Assembly: GCF_002105155.1 (NCBI RefSeq)
Contig: NW_019028994.1
Span: 744,001-808,000 of the forward strand
Length of the DNA: 64,000 nt
Source: Lobosporangium transversale
Lineage: Eukaryota > Mortierellomycota > Mortierellomycetes > Mortierellales > Mortierellaceae
Direction: 5' to 3'
Within the stretch, counting starts at the first letter, position 1, and each line of letters begins with the position of its first letter. The translations under genes were made by a program, and so were the position numbers. The notes beneath the pieces are model-generated. The model did no database searches. It was given only the letters and a program-made list of their open reading frames with translations, and had not been told where the DNA came from. This document shows, piece by piece, positions 24,089 to 35,626 of the stretch.

Positions 24089-25358
24089 TGGGAACCAATA
24101 AATATCATCTAGGACGAAAAAATAAAATGGGAAGGGTGCTTGTTTGTAAACCTATCATGGAAAAGAAGAATGTATAGGTAGTATATATACTTTTTGAATA
24201 AAATATAATTCTTTGAGAGAGAATGTCTGTGTTTATTCAATATCATTATAACCCATCTGTTTTCTTTTCAATACTTTTATTTACTTTGATGATGAATATG
24301 TTCTCTCTACATTTGGAGCCTATCCTCACTAAGTTCATTATCCATTGTTGCGTTGCTTTGATTGGAAAAAAAATCCCCATTCGATTAACCTGCAAACCAT
24401 TGTCTTTGGCATCTTCTGCTGAGAATATAGTCAGAGCTCAACAGAGAAAATTAGCTTGCCACTGTTCTGTCTGTTAGTGCGAGACGAGATTTCTGTCAAC
24501 TTACTGCTCTGTATTAATCACCGATTGATACTATTTGTATTGACAAAGCCCAGAAGATCCTCTTTAAGAAGTTTAAGAAAATAATAAAATAAAGTGAAAT
24601 GACAAGAAGAAGAAAAAAAAAAAAAAAAGTAAAAGAGACGCAAGAGACTAGCTTATCCCTTGAAGAAAAAGCAGGAAGAAGACAAAACCTTGATATTGGA
24701 CACAAATATGGCAAGCGAAATTCATATTTATATTGCTGCATCATGTAAAAGGAGGTACCAGCGCCATACGTCAAAAGTACCATTCTCCATTTTGATAGAT
24801 CCTTTACTCTTTTTCTCACCCAATTCCTTCTTACAGAATTGAAGACCAATATAGCGTTACGTCCGATTCGTGCAGTTGATAAACCTCAAGCACTTTAACA
24901 TCTGGTCCTCTTATATAATATAACCTATTTTAGTATATCCTCCATATCTATACAGTTGCATTTGTCTCTGTCTGGACATACGGTACAGATGGGATACAAA
25001 GTGCGAAGAGATTCCAATGAAAATTTTGTGGCTGTCAAAAATGTTATGGCAAAAGAAAGCCCTTGAAGAGTTGTCAGTGAACTTGTGAGTTGTGAAGCAT
25101 ATCTCTTAAGGGGGAGGGGCAGAACAAAGCGAAATGCTCACAATGTTGCTCTTTCTTCCTTTCTTTCCTCCACACAACGTCATTCATCCTCGTACACAAC
25201 CTCAATGTTTTTTTTACTTGAGTAAAGAATATTTTCACGCTTAGACTTCATTTACTTACAAATAGCACTACTAAACACATATTATTAAATATAACCACTT
25301 CTCTTTCTCTGAAGTGAATAGGTTAATTTCGAAAGTCTAATAAGGGAAACAATAAACC
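24089..25358. other. Intergenic between NLR-like genes B and C
   Basis: An AATAAA signal lies near 24096 (3' end of B). An A run lies at 24612-24628. No gene or clear relic is recognised, though the minus strand near 24680-24900 has a weak coding look broken by stops. The last bases before the gene C ATG resemble those before gene B. Confidence 0.5.
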
Positions 25359-28300
25359 ATGTTTGGCTCTGTGGATACTCCGCCACGAAGTACACTATTG
25401 TCAGCTCAGGCTTTGAGACTCTTCGATTTCTACATGAAGGGCGCCTGTACCATAAATGACGATAAGGACATCGTCATGGAGCTCTGTCTCGATGCTGACT
25501 TTGTGCTCTCGCGGATTCAGCGATCTGTGAGAAGGTCCTTCGCTTCTTTCACCTCTTCAGCTTGTAATGAAGACACTGCACTGCGCCATGATATTGCTTC
25601 AGCCTACTATAAGATCGCTCGTTTATTTGAGCAGTTAGGTCACTCAGATGTTGCTCAAAGACGTGATAAGAAAGCAGAGAAATGGGGATACGCTCCGGGG
25701 AGCATCGATAATACCGACAATAGCAGTGTTAGCAACAATAACAATAACATTATCAAGCTTGAAAAAACTGGGGCCACTAGCAGCAGATCGAATAGAATGG
25801 TTACAGCAGCATCAGTACAGACCATTGCAACTATTTCAAAGGACATATTCAATCACAATGAGCCTCCGACAGCCATCAGGTACAGCTTACCAGATGCCGG
25901 TACTCACTTGAATGATATCCACCAGCTCGTGTATTGTCTTTCTCTGCTCCCTACTGCTCCTATCCAAACAAATGACCTCAATGACCATGAAAAGGACTGG
26001 CGCCAGGCTATATCGAACGATCAAGATGAGTATGAACGACTATGTAAACTAGCATCGGATGTAATCGAGACGTTCATCAATGATGAGATCAAGTCCGAGA
26101 TATCTGTCACTGAGGTTGTGGCTCTCTCCCCAGTCCTCGATCAAGCACAATTCAGAACACTGCTCAAGGCTTTGATCAATGGGATCAGCCAGAACATTAT
26201 GTTGGAGACTCACCTGTTAGAAGGATTGGCTAAATTGCTGCAGCACGCTCCTCCTGGCCATCTTGACTCGGATGACCTTGTCACCATCCTCAACACCCTC
26301 AGTCCCTGCTTGCAAGTCACTCATAGCCAATCTACCGAACATCTCTATCGTCTGTCAGCTACAGTCTCACATGTCCTTGATGCCATGGTCAACAACCAAG
26401 TCAAAAGTCTGAAGCGAGAGCAGCTCCATGAACCACTTGCTGTATACCTCCAGAGACTAAAAGACAGCTCAGATCCTCATCTAGTCTATCAAGCAGCTTA
26501 TGCCTTTCAAGCCTTACAGTATATACCTGACGACGAATCAACAATGCAAGGCATGCTTCGACGGACATCAACAGTGGTTCGAGGAGTGTTTGGAGTAGTG
26601 AGTGCAGTCAAAGGCTTTGATCTGAATGCCTTCATGGATGAGATAAGCAACATCCAGAGAGGGCTTCCTTCTGCAACAGGTACCATTAATATGAATCTGC
26701 AAGTATATGCCGGTGCAACCTCGCTATATGAGAGTGGATCGACATTCAATCAGTGTATGGAAGAAGGACTCAGCTTCAGTCACAAGTCAGCATGGTATCC
26801 AACACTTCGTGGAGCGGATGCACTACTCCAGAGACGCGAGCTCACTAAATTCAAGACCCTTGTGTGAAGCACCCCGTCGAAATGATGCAGCATTCCAATG
26901 GGGACTAAGCCAGAGACTGGGACAGATTGCAGCAGATACACAGTGGACCACGAATACTCGACAGGATGCCATCACATTGCTAGGAGAGATGTACAAGAAT
27001 GACCACGAGTGGGGTAATCATACACATGTCAAGCAGTGGATCATAAGTATCCTTAGGGAGCTGTCCTCATTCTTACCGGATGGCCTACAAGGTGCATATT
27101 TTTTTCTCTTCTTCTTTGGATATGTTTGGATGTGGCAGCACTCAGCTTAGTATATGACAATCTATCTACTCACTCGATACACATATCCCTATCCCTCCTC
27201 TTTCCAGCTACAGACACTCTCTTGGATAATCTAGGAAGATATGGAAACCTCAACAAACAAGAGCTATATAGGAATTGTCTTCAAGGACCAATGACCCAAT
27301 ATCCCCTCTTTGTCATACATCCTCCATCTACATCTTCATATTTGCTTGACCGTGCACAGAATAAACCTGGTGTTGAGGACAGTCTACGACAACTAAAGAG
27401 ACGGCGGGTGGAGGTTGGGAACAACCAAGGGTTCTACATCCAACAGTATGCTAAAGCAAGTCCTCAAGCAGGCGATGACAAGCTGTTCTTGCTGATGGAC
27501 AAGGTGAAAGAGTTCCTGGATAGCGACCAGAAAGTACTACTTGTCTAAGGAGACTCAGGAACAGGCAAGTCCACATTCAATCGCACTCTGGAGCGCGCAC
27601 TCTGGGAGACATATCAAAAGAGACATGGTCGGATCCCACTGTTTATCAATCTCCCAGCCATTGACAAGCCAGAGAAGGATCTGGTTGCAAAGCAGCTGCG
27701 ACACTACGACTTTACAGACTCACAGATCAAAGAGCTGAAGAAGAGTCGGTCATTCATCCTGATCTGTGATGGATATGATGAGAGTATGCAGACCACCAAT
27801 CTGTATGTCTCCAACCAACTGAATAAGCCTGGAGAGTGGATGGCTCAGATGGTGATCAGCTGCCGCAGCGAGTATCTTGGTTTAGACTATCGAGATCGAT
27901 TTCAACCTATGAACCGCAATCACCGAGCAGATGGTGGATTGTTTGAAGAAGCTGTGATCATGCCATTCTCTGAGGCTCAGATCGACGACTACATCGAACA
28001 ATATGTCGATGTCATGGATCCACTGTGGCATGTGGAGGACTACCGACGAGCGCTCAAACAGGTTCCTAGTCTCCAAGACCTCGTGAAGAACCCATTCATG
28101 CTATCGATGTCACTAGAAGTACTCCCACGAATAGTAAATCCAGATCAAGGAGGCAGCAACGCCAAGATCAAACGTGTCACGCTGTATGATCAGTTCGTTG
28201 AGCAGTGGCTTGAGCGAGGGAAGAAGCGACTAAGCGATGCATTAGGACTGGAAGACAGAAGGATGTTTCACAAGCTATTAGATGAAGGATTTGCACAGAA

Positions 28301-31300
28301 TGGGATCAGGTATTTGACCGAGCTAGCCATAGCAATCTACAAACATCAAGATGGTAACCCAGTAGTGGACTACTCATCATCGGAGGACAAGGGTACATGG
28401 AAAGAAGCGTACTTTAGCAAAGAGAATGGAAGGAACCTTCTACGAGAGGCTTCACCACTTACACGTACAGGCAACCAGCACCGGTTTATGCATCGATCAC
28501 TTCTAGAGTACAGTTTAGTACGAGCGATGTTTGAGCCTCAGAAAGCAGTGAGTGCTTCCGCGGTCGATGAAGCAGCAAAGGCGACAACAACAACTTCTCG
28601 CCGGCAGAGCATCAGTTCAGTATATAGCTTCGAAGCCATGGATATGGAGAAGGACGAGCAGGGAGTAGATGTAGTGGAGGCTGATGAGGCATCACCTTTA
28701 GTATGGAGAAGCTTTGTAGATGAACCATCTATCCTTCATTTCTTAGTGGACCGCGTCCGTCTTGAGCCGATATTCCAACAGCAGCTGTATGCATATGTAG
28801 AGCTCTCGAAGAGTGATAGCAAGTGGCGGATAGCAGCAGCCAATGCGATGACAATCTTGGTGCAAGCAGGCGAGTCATTTATCAGAGCAGACTTGCGAGG
28901 TATCCGGGTCCCAGGAGTAGATCTCAGATATGGTATATTTGAGTATGCTCAGCTTCAAGGAGCGGATCTGAGGATGGTCAACTTGCGGAACTGTTGGCTT
29001 CGCGAAGCAGACCTAAGTGGAGCAAAGATGGCAGGTGTACAGTTTGGAGAATGGCCACTCCTCAAAGTTGGTGGTTTTGCATTTAAAGGGTCATACTCAC
29101 CTGATGGCAAAACACTTGCTGTTGTTATCGAAAATGGCTCGCGTAAATATTCAATTGCTATCTATGATACATCAACATGGGAGAAGCTTTCGACTCTGGA
29201 AGGTAATAAGATCGGTAAGAGGTTTATATACTCGCCAGACAGTCGATATATCGCCAACTGGAGCCCTTCCCAAGATGATATTCTATCCCCGATTGAATCC
29301 CCTTTCCAAACTACAGTTTCAATCTGGAATACAACCTCAGGAGCATTGATTCACCAATTGGGGGGCCATGCAAATCTAGTGAACTGCGTAGTGTACTCGC
29401 CAGATGGAAAGCACCTTGCCTCAGCTAGCGATGATGAGTCAGTACGAGTGTGGGATACTCAATCTGGGGTGCTCAAATCCAGCTTAGGGGGCCATACAGG
29501 CCGTGTAAGCAGTGTGGCATACTCTCCTGATGGACTCCAGATTGCAAGCGGCAGCTTTGACAATACAGTACGGTTGTGGGATGCGATGTCAGGGCAGCAG
29601 CTGATGCAGATGGACCATGGATATGGAATTGAACAATTTGTATATTCAGCTAATGGTCAGGAAATTATATCCTACTGTGCTTTTGATAATTACCTGCATG
29701 TGTGGGATGTTGGGTCTGGTCAAAAAAAGTACGAGTTGAGGCATAGGGATTACGTCGGTGGCATTCAGTATTCTCCTAGTGGAAAGCAGGCTGCTTCATT
29801 TGACGCGAGAATGGTATACCAATGGAATGTGCAAACAGGAAATCTCATCCATACTCTTCAAGGTCACTCCAATTGTATCACTGACTTGAAGTATTCACCA
29901 AATGGAGGACAGATAGCTACTTGCTGTAGTCGCAACACAGTACAGCTTTGGGACGCGAGATCAGGACAACTCATGAATACCTTTTATAGTCACTCTAGTA
30001 TACATGTGGCATACTCACCAAACAACCATCAACTTGCATCTTTCAGCAGTGATAAAACAATACGCCTTTGGGATACTCGATTACAGCAATCTAATCATGA
30101 TTCGCATGGCCATTCAGCAGAGATCAATGACGTTACGAGCTCACCGGATGGGCAGCAGATCGCTTCCCGAAGTGATGATGGGACAGTGCGTATGTGGGAT
30201 ACAAGAATAGGACAGCCCATCCATGTTTTACAAGGCCTCAAAAGATACAAGCACACCATGTGCACCATCAAGTATTCACCCGATGGCCAGTTGCTTACTT
30301 GCCCTAAACATTTACGCATCTACCTTTGGGACGTCCGAACAGGCCAAGTCACCCACACCTTAGAACTGCAGGGCAGGCGAGGCGATACCATCTACACCTT
30401 TGATTTCTCACCTATTGACCATCAAATTGCCTGTGACCATTACGATGGAGATGTGACTATATGGAACACACAAACAGGAGAGCTCATTCACACTCTACAG
30501 GGTCATAACAAAGCTGTAATGTGTGTGGTATACTCACCTGATGGCCAACGCCTTGCTTTATATGATGAAGATGGTTATCTTAGGGTCTGGGCAATTCATT
30601 CAGGTGACCTTTGTTATGAAGTAAAGGGTAGAGGAACAGCCGACGGCGGTTTTATCAGATACACACCCGACGGTCGCAGGATAGTGGTTTGTGGCGTGTC
30701 TTTCTCATATGCGCTGCAAGTACGGAACGCAGAAACGGGTGCGTTTTGCTTCGCAACTGGAACTTATGTAAATGAAGTAACATTTTCACCATGTAGTCAA
30801 CGGATGGCTGTTGCCTATAATAATGAACGAATTTATGTGTGGGATTTGGAGAGGGAAGTTCTTTTGTATACTCTTAAAGGGCACGCCGCGGAGATCAGAG
30901 AGATGGCTTATTCGCCTGATGGGAAGTACATTGCTTCATGCAGTTGGGATAGAACAGTACGAGTGTGGGACGCAGAGGCAAGCAAGTGTTTGGTAGTGAT
31001 CCCATCTGAAGGTGGAGAAGTTAAGAAGCTTGTGTGGAACACCTTTGAAGGAGGCTGCTTTCTGGTTACAGGATGCATGGGTGGTTCTATTCGGATGTGG
31101 CAGATTGTGAAAGAGGGCGATCAATATCAGTATCGACTGAAATGGAGCACCAAACAAACATTTCTTAATGCTAGGAATATGTGTATTCAAGATGTAGTTG
31201 GATTGAGCGCAGTCAACAGAGAGCTTCTGATGCAACGAGGAGCAATAAAAGAGCAATCCCAGGCGTTGGTCGTATGCGACGCATCCAAACAGATTGTGAC

Positions 31301-31493
31301 AGCATCACCAATAGGACGCAAGTCCAAAGCGGCCTCAAGTCAAGCTGATAATGATCAAGTCCCATCAATAGAGACATCCCTGGAGACAGAGGCTTTGAGA
31401 GCAAGTCAATCGATCAATGACTACCGATTCGAATACAGCATGTGCAGCAAATGTGGGTATGCGCATGTTATTTCATGCAAACCTCGCGGCTAG
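25359..31493 (+). pseudogene. NLR-like gene C: broken ARM-like/NACHT/pentapeptide/WD40 gene
   Basis: Homologous to gene B over its whole length: exon 1 25359-27091, intron 27092-27207, exon 2 27208-31493. Two lesions are seen. At about 26861-26867 a GTGTGTG found in gene D is GTGTG here; this 2-bp loss puts the reading frame into a TGA. Exon 1 is 1733 nt against 1723 in B, which equals four extra codons minus 2 nt, so there is no other frame change. At 27546-27548 the CAA that precedes the P-loop in B is TAA. The downstream frame (NACHT remainder, pentapeptides, WD40 units, Cys-x2-Cys-x3-His-x3-Cys tail) stays open to 31493, so the damage looks young. An N-terminal 502-residue product and a downstream product starting near 27786 remain possible. 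Confidence 0.88.
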
Positions 31494-31776
31494 AGGCGCC
31501 AATAAACAGCATGCTATTTAGAATAAGGAAGAGAACAAAAAATATTCTCATAAACCATAATAAATTAAAGAATGCTTTTTTACACATATTTCAGATATGG
31601 TGGCAGGTCATAGAGCGCCTTATTCATCAGTCATTTAAAACGCTATGCTTTATGTTAACGACTGCCAGTTGCTGCTACTCCACGACAGACGCTAAAGGGA
31701 TCCTTCGCACGGTAGTTGCATCAGGCCCACGAACAAGAGGATCAAGAAACCGCTTAAAAAATCGGATAAGAATGTA
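31494..31776. other. Spacer between gene C and the pogo-like element
   Basis: AATAAA near 31500 is a likely 3' end signal for gene C. Nothing else is recognised up to the TA target site at 31775-31776. Confidence 0.5.
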
Positions 31777-31868
31777 CAGTCTTCATCCAACAAGCCGTAA
31801 ATTTTTTACGGATTTGTGGATTTTCACTTCTATTCATTTCAATTCAATAAATATATCAAACTTTATTT
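31777..31868 (+). repeat. Left terminal inverted repeat of pogo-like element
   Basis: This 92-bp repeat matches the reverse complement of 32865-32956 with one mismatch (G/C at repeat position 43). It contains an internal palindrome, CCGTAAATTTTTTACGG. Confidence 0.92.
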
Positions 31869-31886
31869 CTTCTCATTCATTCATTT

Positions 31887-32798
31887 TCACTCATTCTGAT
31901 TCACTTCCTTCATGTCATTCAGTAAATCGCGATATTCGTTAAATAGCTCCAATTGCCTTTGAGCTGCAACCCAGCGTTTCAATAGCAGAGGGTCATCGAT
32001 TTTGCCCCAAGCATCCATAAATCGCTGAAAGTTTTCTTGTAGCTCCATTTATCGTCGGACTGGATGGAGGTGACTCGAGCTCGTCTGATAGCCCTTGGGG
32101 ATCTGAGTCAAGAACACTGGATTCGTAGTCAACACCATCTTCGTCATCGTCTAGATTATCGTCCTCGTAGACAATATCATCTTCATTGTATGGGACGAAG
32201 CGATGCTTGTGCTTTTCAGATGTCGTTATCATCTTAACAGCGTCGAGGATCGACTCTGTAGGCCCTTCACAGTAGTTCATAGTGAGGTAGTTGAGGACCC
32301 CGATATCCTTTTGCTTGGTGATTTCTGCCGTTCCTCGCAAGCGGTTATCAGTCACATTGAGATCTATTAAAACACACAAGGTAAAATGGTTTTTTTCTTT
32401 TTCCTTTTCCTTTTTTTCTCTCTAGAATGATAGAGATGCCGCCTTACCGAGGTCTCTTTCAGCAGCGAACCACTCCAGCAAAGCATCTTCCGCGGGTTCC
32501 ATGTTTCGATCGAACTTGCGTTTGACTGCATGACTAGCTAGGAGGGGTAGCGAATTCACGTCTTGAATATGCTCATTTTTTCGGCGATAAATGTCTATTG
32601 CCGTGGAAGGGCTCATGCCAAACCTGCTCCAATGGAAGAAACAGAGACTTTGAACCCTTTTGGTAGTTCATCGACGGCTTCAATGAATTTCACTTTGTCG
32701 GCTAAGGAATGAGACTTGTGCAGCCTGTGCTTCTTGAGTGCATGTCTCGATCGAGAAGACTGGTTTCTAGGCTTTGTTGGGTTCATTTTTCGAAGCAT
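31887..32798 (-). pseudogene. Pogo-type transposase remnant (HTH and C-terminal parts only)
   Basis: Read on the minus strand. An ATG near 32798 starts a basic N-terminus and a psq-like helix-turn-helix; the frame breaks near 32620 and resumes as GMSPSTAIDIYRRKNEHI. A CENP-B-type half follows (KRKFDRNMEPAEDALLEWF). A plausible intron (32447-32364, GTAAGG...ATAG) joins this to LNVTDNRLRGTAEITKQKD and an Asp/Glu-rich stretch. A second frame change near 32050 leads into a helical C-terminus (ELQENFQRFMDAWGKIDDP) that ends at the stop near 31887. The catalytic DDE region of about 300 residues is missing. It could still encode a DNA-binding fragment if the frame changes are assembly errors. Confidence 0.72.
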
Positions 32799-32864
32799 AA
32801 GGATGGATGTGGGAAGTGAATGTGAAAAAAAAAAGTGGTTACGCAAGAACATCGTATAAAGAAA

Positions 32865-32956
32865 AAATAAAGTTTGATATATTTATTGAATTGAAATGAA
32901 TAGAAGTGAAAATGCACAAATCCGTAAAAAATTTACGGCTTGTTGGATGAAGACTG
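32865..32956 (-). repeat. Right terminal inverted repeat of pogo-like element
   Basis: Inverted copy of 31777-31868, ending at the TA at 32957-32958. Confidence 0.92.
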
Positions 32957-33139
32957 TACATCTCCATATGCTTGCTAATTTCCTATGTTTCGACTAAAAG
33001 AGTCGGGGGGGTTTTTTTTTCTCCCGCTGGAGATGCCGAAGTTTTGAATAAGTAGCCCCAGGTTTGGATACAACGTAGCTTGAAAAGTTGTCGATCAAGC
33101 AATGCCGACTGGGGGTTTCAGGTGTCAAATAAAACTGTA

Positions 33140-33322
33140 TCCTCCAACTCATTTGGTCAGTGATTCATATATTTTCTATTCAAAAAACGATGATTGATTT
33201 GATTTGGTGGCTGATTTCGACATTTCACCCGTGACGAACTGGTGCCAAGGAATATAATTGGCTCCCAATTCAATCAAGATTATTCAAAAATATATGAATT
33301 ACTGACCAAATGGGACGGAGTA
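33140..33322. mobile_element. Small TA-flanked MITE
   Basis: A 183-bp segment flanked by TA (33138-33139 and 33323-33324), with imperfect inverted repeats of about 38 bp sharing CATTTGGTCAGT and ATTCATATATTTT (about five mismatches). It has no coding capacity. The size, TA sites and a TCCGTCCCATTT end resemble mariner-type MITEs. Its ends differ from those of the neighbouring pogo-like element, so it belongs to another family. Confidence 0.7.
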
Positions 33323-33535
33323 TAAATACATCATTCTTTTCGTTCTCGTTACTTGTTATGATCCTGGTATATTTCAGTTATACGCGAGGTCTCATGTGTT
33401 TAATTCTCCCGCATCCAGCGAGACAAGAATTCGGTCATGAACAATCCAAGTCATTTGGTCATTGACTTGACAGAGTCCAGCGATAGACCATTATAAAACC
33501 CAATAAACTGGATTCACATGGATCTCAGGGCAATG

Positions 33536-33596
33536 TGTGCTGTTCGCTCTTGGTTTAACAGAATTCTTGACGGAGCTAAAAAGAGCGAACAGCACA
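33536..33596. repeat. Perfect 16-bp inverted repeat (hairpin) upstream of the ALDH gene
   Basis: TGTGCTGTTCGCTCTT at 33536-33551 is repeated exactly in reverse complement at 33581-33596, with a 29-nt loop. It lies about 215 bp before the aldehyde dehydrogenase start. It may be a regulatory palindrome, an RNA hairpin in the leader, or a small transposon remnant. Confidence 0.85.
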
Positions 33597-33809
33597 GATT
33601 TCAGAGGCATGACTCTTGTGACACTAAAGAAACCAAAGAAGTAAAGATGGATTCTGAATTTCTCACGGTCTAAAGGGTCGAAAGAGCAAAAGAACGACAT
33701 AAATAAAAATGTAAAAAAAAAAAAAAAAAAAAACATCATTTTCTTAATTCATCTTTCTTTCTCATTCTCATTCTCTGTCTCATTCCGCATTCTGCTTGAA
33801 TTTTAAGCC

Positions 33810-35626
33810 ATGACTATTCTAACCATTGACAATTTCATCAACAATGAGTACGTAAAGCCCAGCCGAGGCCTTTACCTCGATTCACTAGAACCCGCCCGTG
33901 CCATTACTTTTGCCAAAGTTCCTGATTCAACCAAAGAAGATCTTGAGCTTGCGTATAAAGCCGCTGCTGCTGCCTTCCCTGCCTGGTCCAAGACTACTAA
34001 GGAACATCGTGCCAAAATCATGTACAAGATTGCAGATCTGATTGAATCCCGCCTCGACGAGTTCGCCCAGGCTGAGTCTAAGGATCAGGGAAAGCCTGTA
34101 GAGGTGGCCAAGACCATGGATATGCCCCGTGTCCTCGCAAACTTTCGCTTCTTTGCGGGATCTATCCTTCACAGCAGAGAGCATGCTACAGAAGCCCTTG
34201 GAGCTCTTAGTTATACGCAGCGAGTGCCAATTGGTGTAGCAGCATTAATCTCACCCTGGAATTTGTAAGTTTTTGCTCTTTTTTAAAAAAAAACATTCGT
34301 TTGTTTGCTTCTTTCTAACAGCAATCCATGTCCCCTTTGTCATTCTCATGACAAATTATCCCCCTTCTAGGCCACTATACCTTTTGACATGGAAGATTGC
34401 ACCTTGCATTGGTAAGAAGTGAAAAGATCAGGGGTTTTTTAAACTAAGATGACTGTCTATTAGATGATCTTTAATTTCCTTTTTTGTATTAACATTTCCC
34501 TAATTTGTACTAAATGTATTCTCCCGTTGCCTTCTTCTACAGCCTGGGGAAACACGGCTATTTGCAAGCCCTCTGAATTTACGTCATACACAGCCCATCT
34601 TTTGACCTCGGTTCTAAAGGAAGCAGGTTTACCTGCGGGTGTTGTGAATATCGTTTATGGAACCGGTATGGGAGTTGGTCAAGCCATGGTTGAGCACCCA
34701 CGCATTCCTATTGTTTCATTCACAGGTGGTACGGTCACAGGTGCAAAGATCATGGCCGCCACTGCTCCACACTTTAAAAAAGTTTCATTGGAGTTGGGTG
34801 GTAAGAACGCCAACATTGTATTTGCAGACTGCGATTTCGAAAAGGCCTTGAAAACGAGTGTGCTCTCTGGGTTCGCAAACCAAGGTGAGATTTGCCTTTG
34901 TGGATCGAGAGTCTTTGTCGAAAAGCCCATCTATGAAAAGTTTGTACAGAGATATGTTGAGGCTGCTAAAGCACTTAAAGTTGGAGACCCCAGTTTGAAG
35001 GATACAAACTTGGGAGCGCTGATTTCGAAAGAACATTGGGAAAAAGTGATGAGCTATATCAAATTGGGTGTGGAGGAAGGCGGCAAGATCGAGTGTGGAG
35101 GACAGAAACCGGCGTCACTCGCAGAAGAATTTCAAAATGGTTATTTTATGGAGCCAACCGTCATAACTGGGTAAGTAAAAATGTGGTGCTTCTAGAACGG
35201 TTTTTTTTTTTTTTTTTTTTTTTTTTCTTTTTCTTTTTCTTTCTCTTTTTTTTTCAAAAAGAAAAAGTTGTATTTACGGCTGGATAAAATTATGTTGTTA
35301 GCTTGACTCCGTCTTGTCGTACAATGCGCGATGAAATCTTTGGACCTGTTGTGACGATTTGTCCTTTTGAAACGGAAGAAGAAGTAATTCAATATGCCAA
35401 CGACTCTGATTATGGTCTCTCATGCACAATCTGGACTGAGAATGGTCGCCGTGCTCGCAGGGTGGCAAGCGAGATCCAAGCTGGAACTATCTGGGTGAAC
35501 ACTTGGCTGGCACGTGATCTGAAGATGCCATTCGGAGGGTTCAAGAAGAGTGGTGTAGGACGTGAAGGTGGTGAATATTCCTGTGACTTTTACACGGAAC
35601 TCAAGACCATTTGTCTCGCAGGCTGA
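33810..35626 (+). CDS. Aldehyde dehydrogenase, ALDH8A1 / 2-aminomuconic semialdehyde dehydrogenase type
   Basis: Exons: 33810-34264, 34371-34411, 34543-35170, 35302-35626; 482 residues, the normal ALDH length. Motifs: SPWNLPLYLLTWKIAP, KPSEFTS, FTGGTVTGAKI (cofactor loop), LELGGKN with the general-base Glu, NQGEIC with the likely nucleophile Cys283, EIFGPVV, and MPFGGFKKSGVGREGG near the end. The NQGEICLC and C-terminal FYTELKTICL features fit the ALDH8A1 / muconic semialdehyde group, which oxidises 2-aminomuconic semialdehyde in tryptophan-kynurenine breakdown. That assignment is from motif likeness and is less certain than the ALDH call. No other kynurenine gene is adjacent. Confidence 0.9.

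Larger units (their letters stand above)
31777..32956 (-). mobile_element. Pogo-like (Tc1/mariner superfamily) DNA transposon without DDE domain
   Basis: The element is 1180 bp, flanked on both sides by TA (31775-31776 and 32957-32958), the target duplication of the superfamily. Both ends start CAGTCTTCATCCAACAAGCC and carry inverted repeats of about 92 bp with one mismatch. Pogo/Tigger/Fot elements typically begin with CAG. On the minus strand it encodes psq-type and CENP-B-type helix-turn-helix segments followed directly by an acidic C-terminal region; nothing with DDE motifs lies between. It is probably non-autonomous and mobilised, if at all, by a full-length relative elsewhere. Confidence 0.88.

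Noticed and set aside
27546-27548. C-to-T stop in gene C (and CAG-to-TAG in the B tail) as a sign of repeat-induced point mutation
   Set aside because: B and C share hundreds of identical bases with no general C-to-T excess; two isolated changes do not support RIP, which is also known mainly from Ascomycota.
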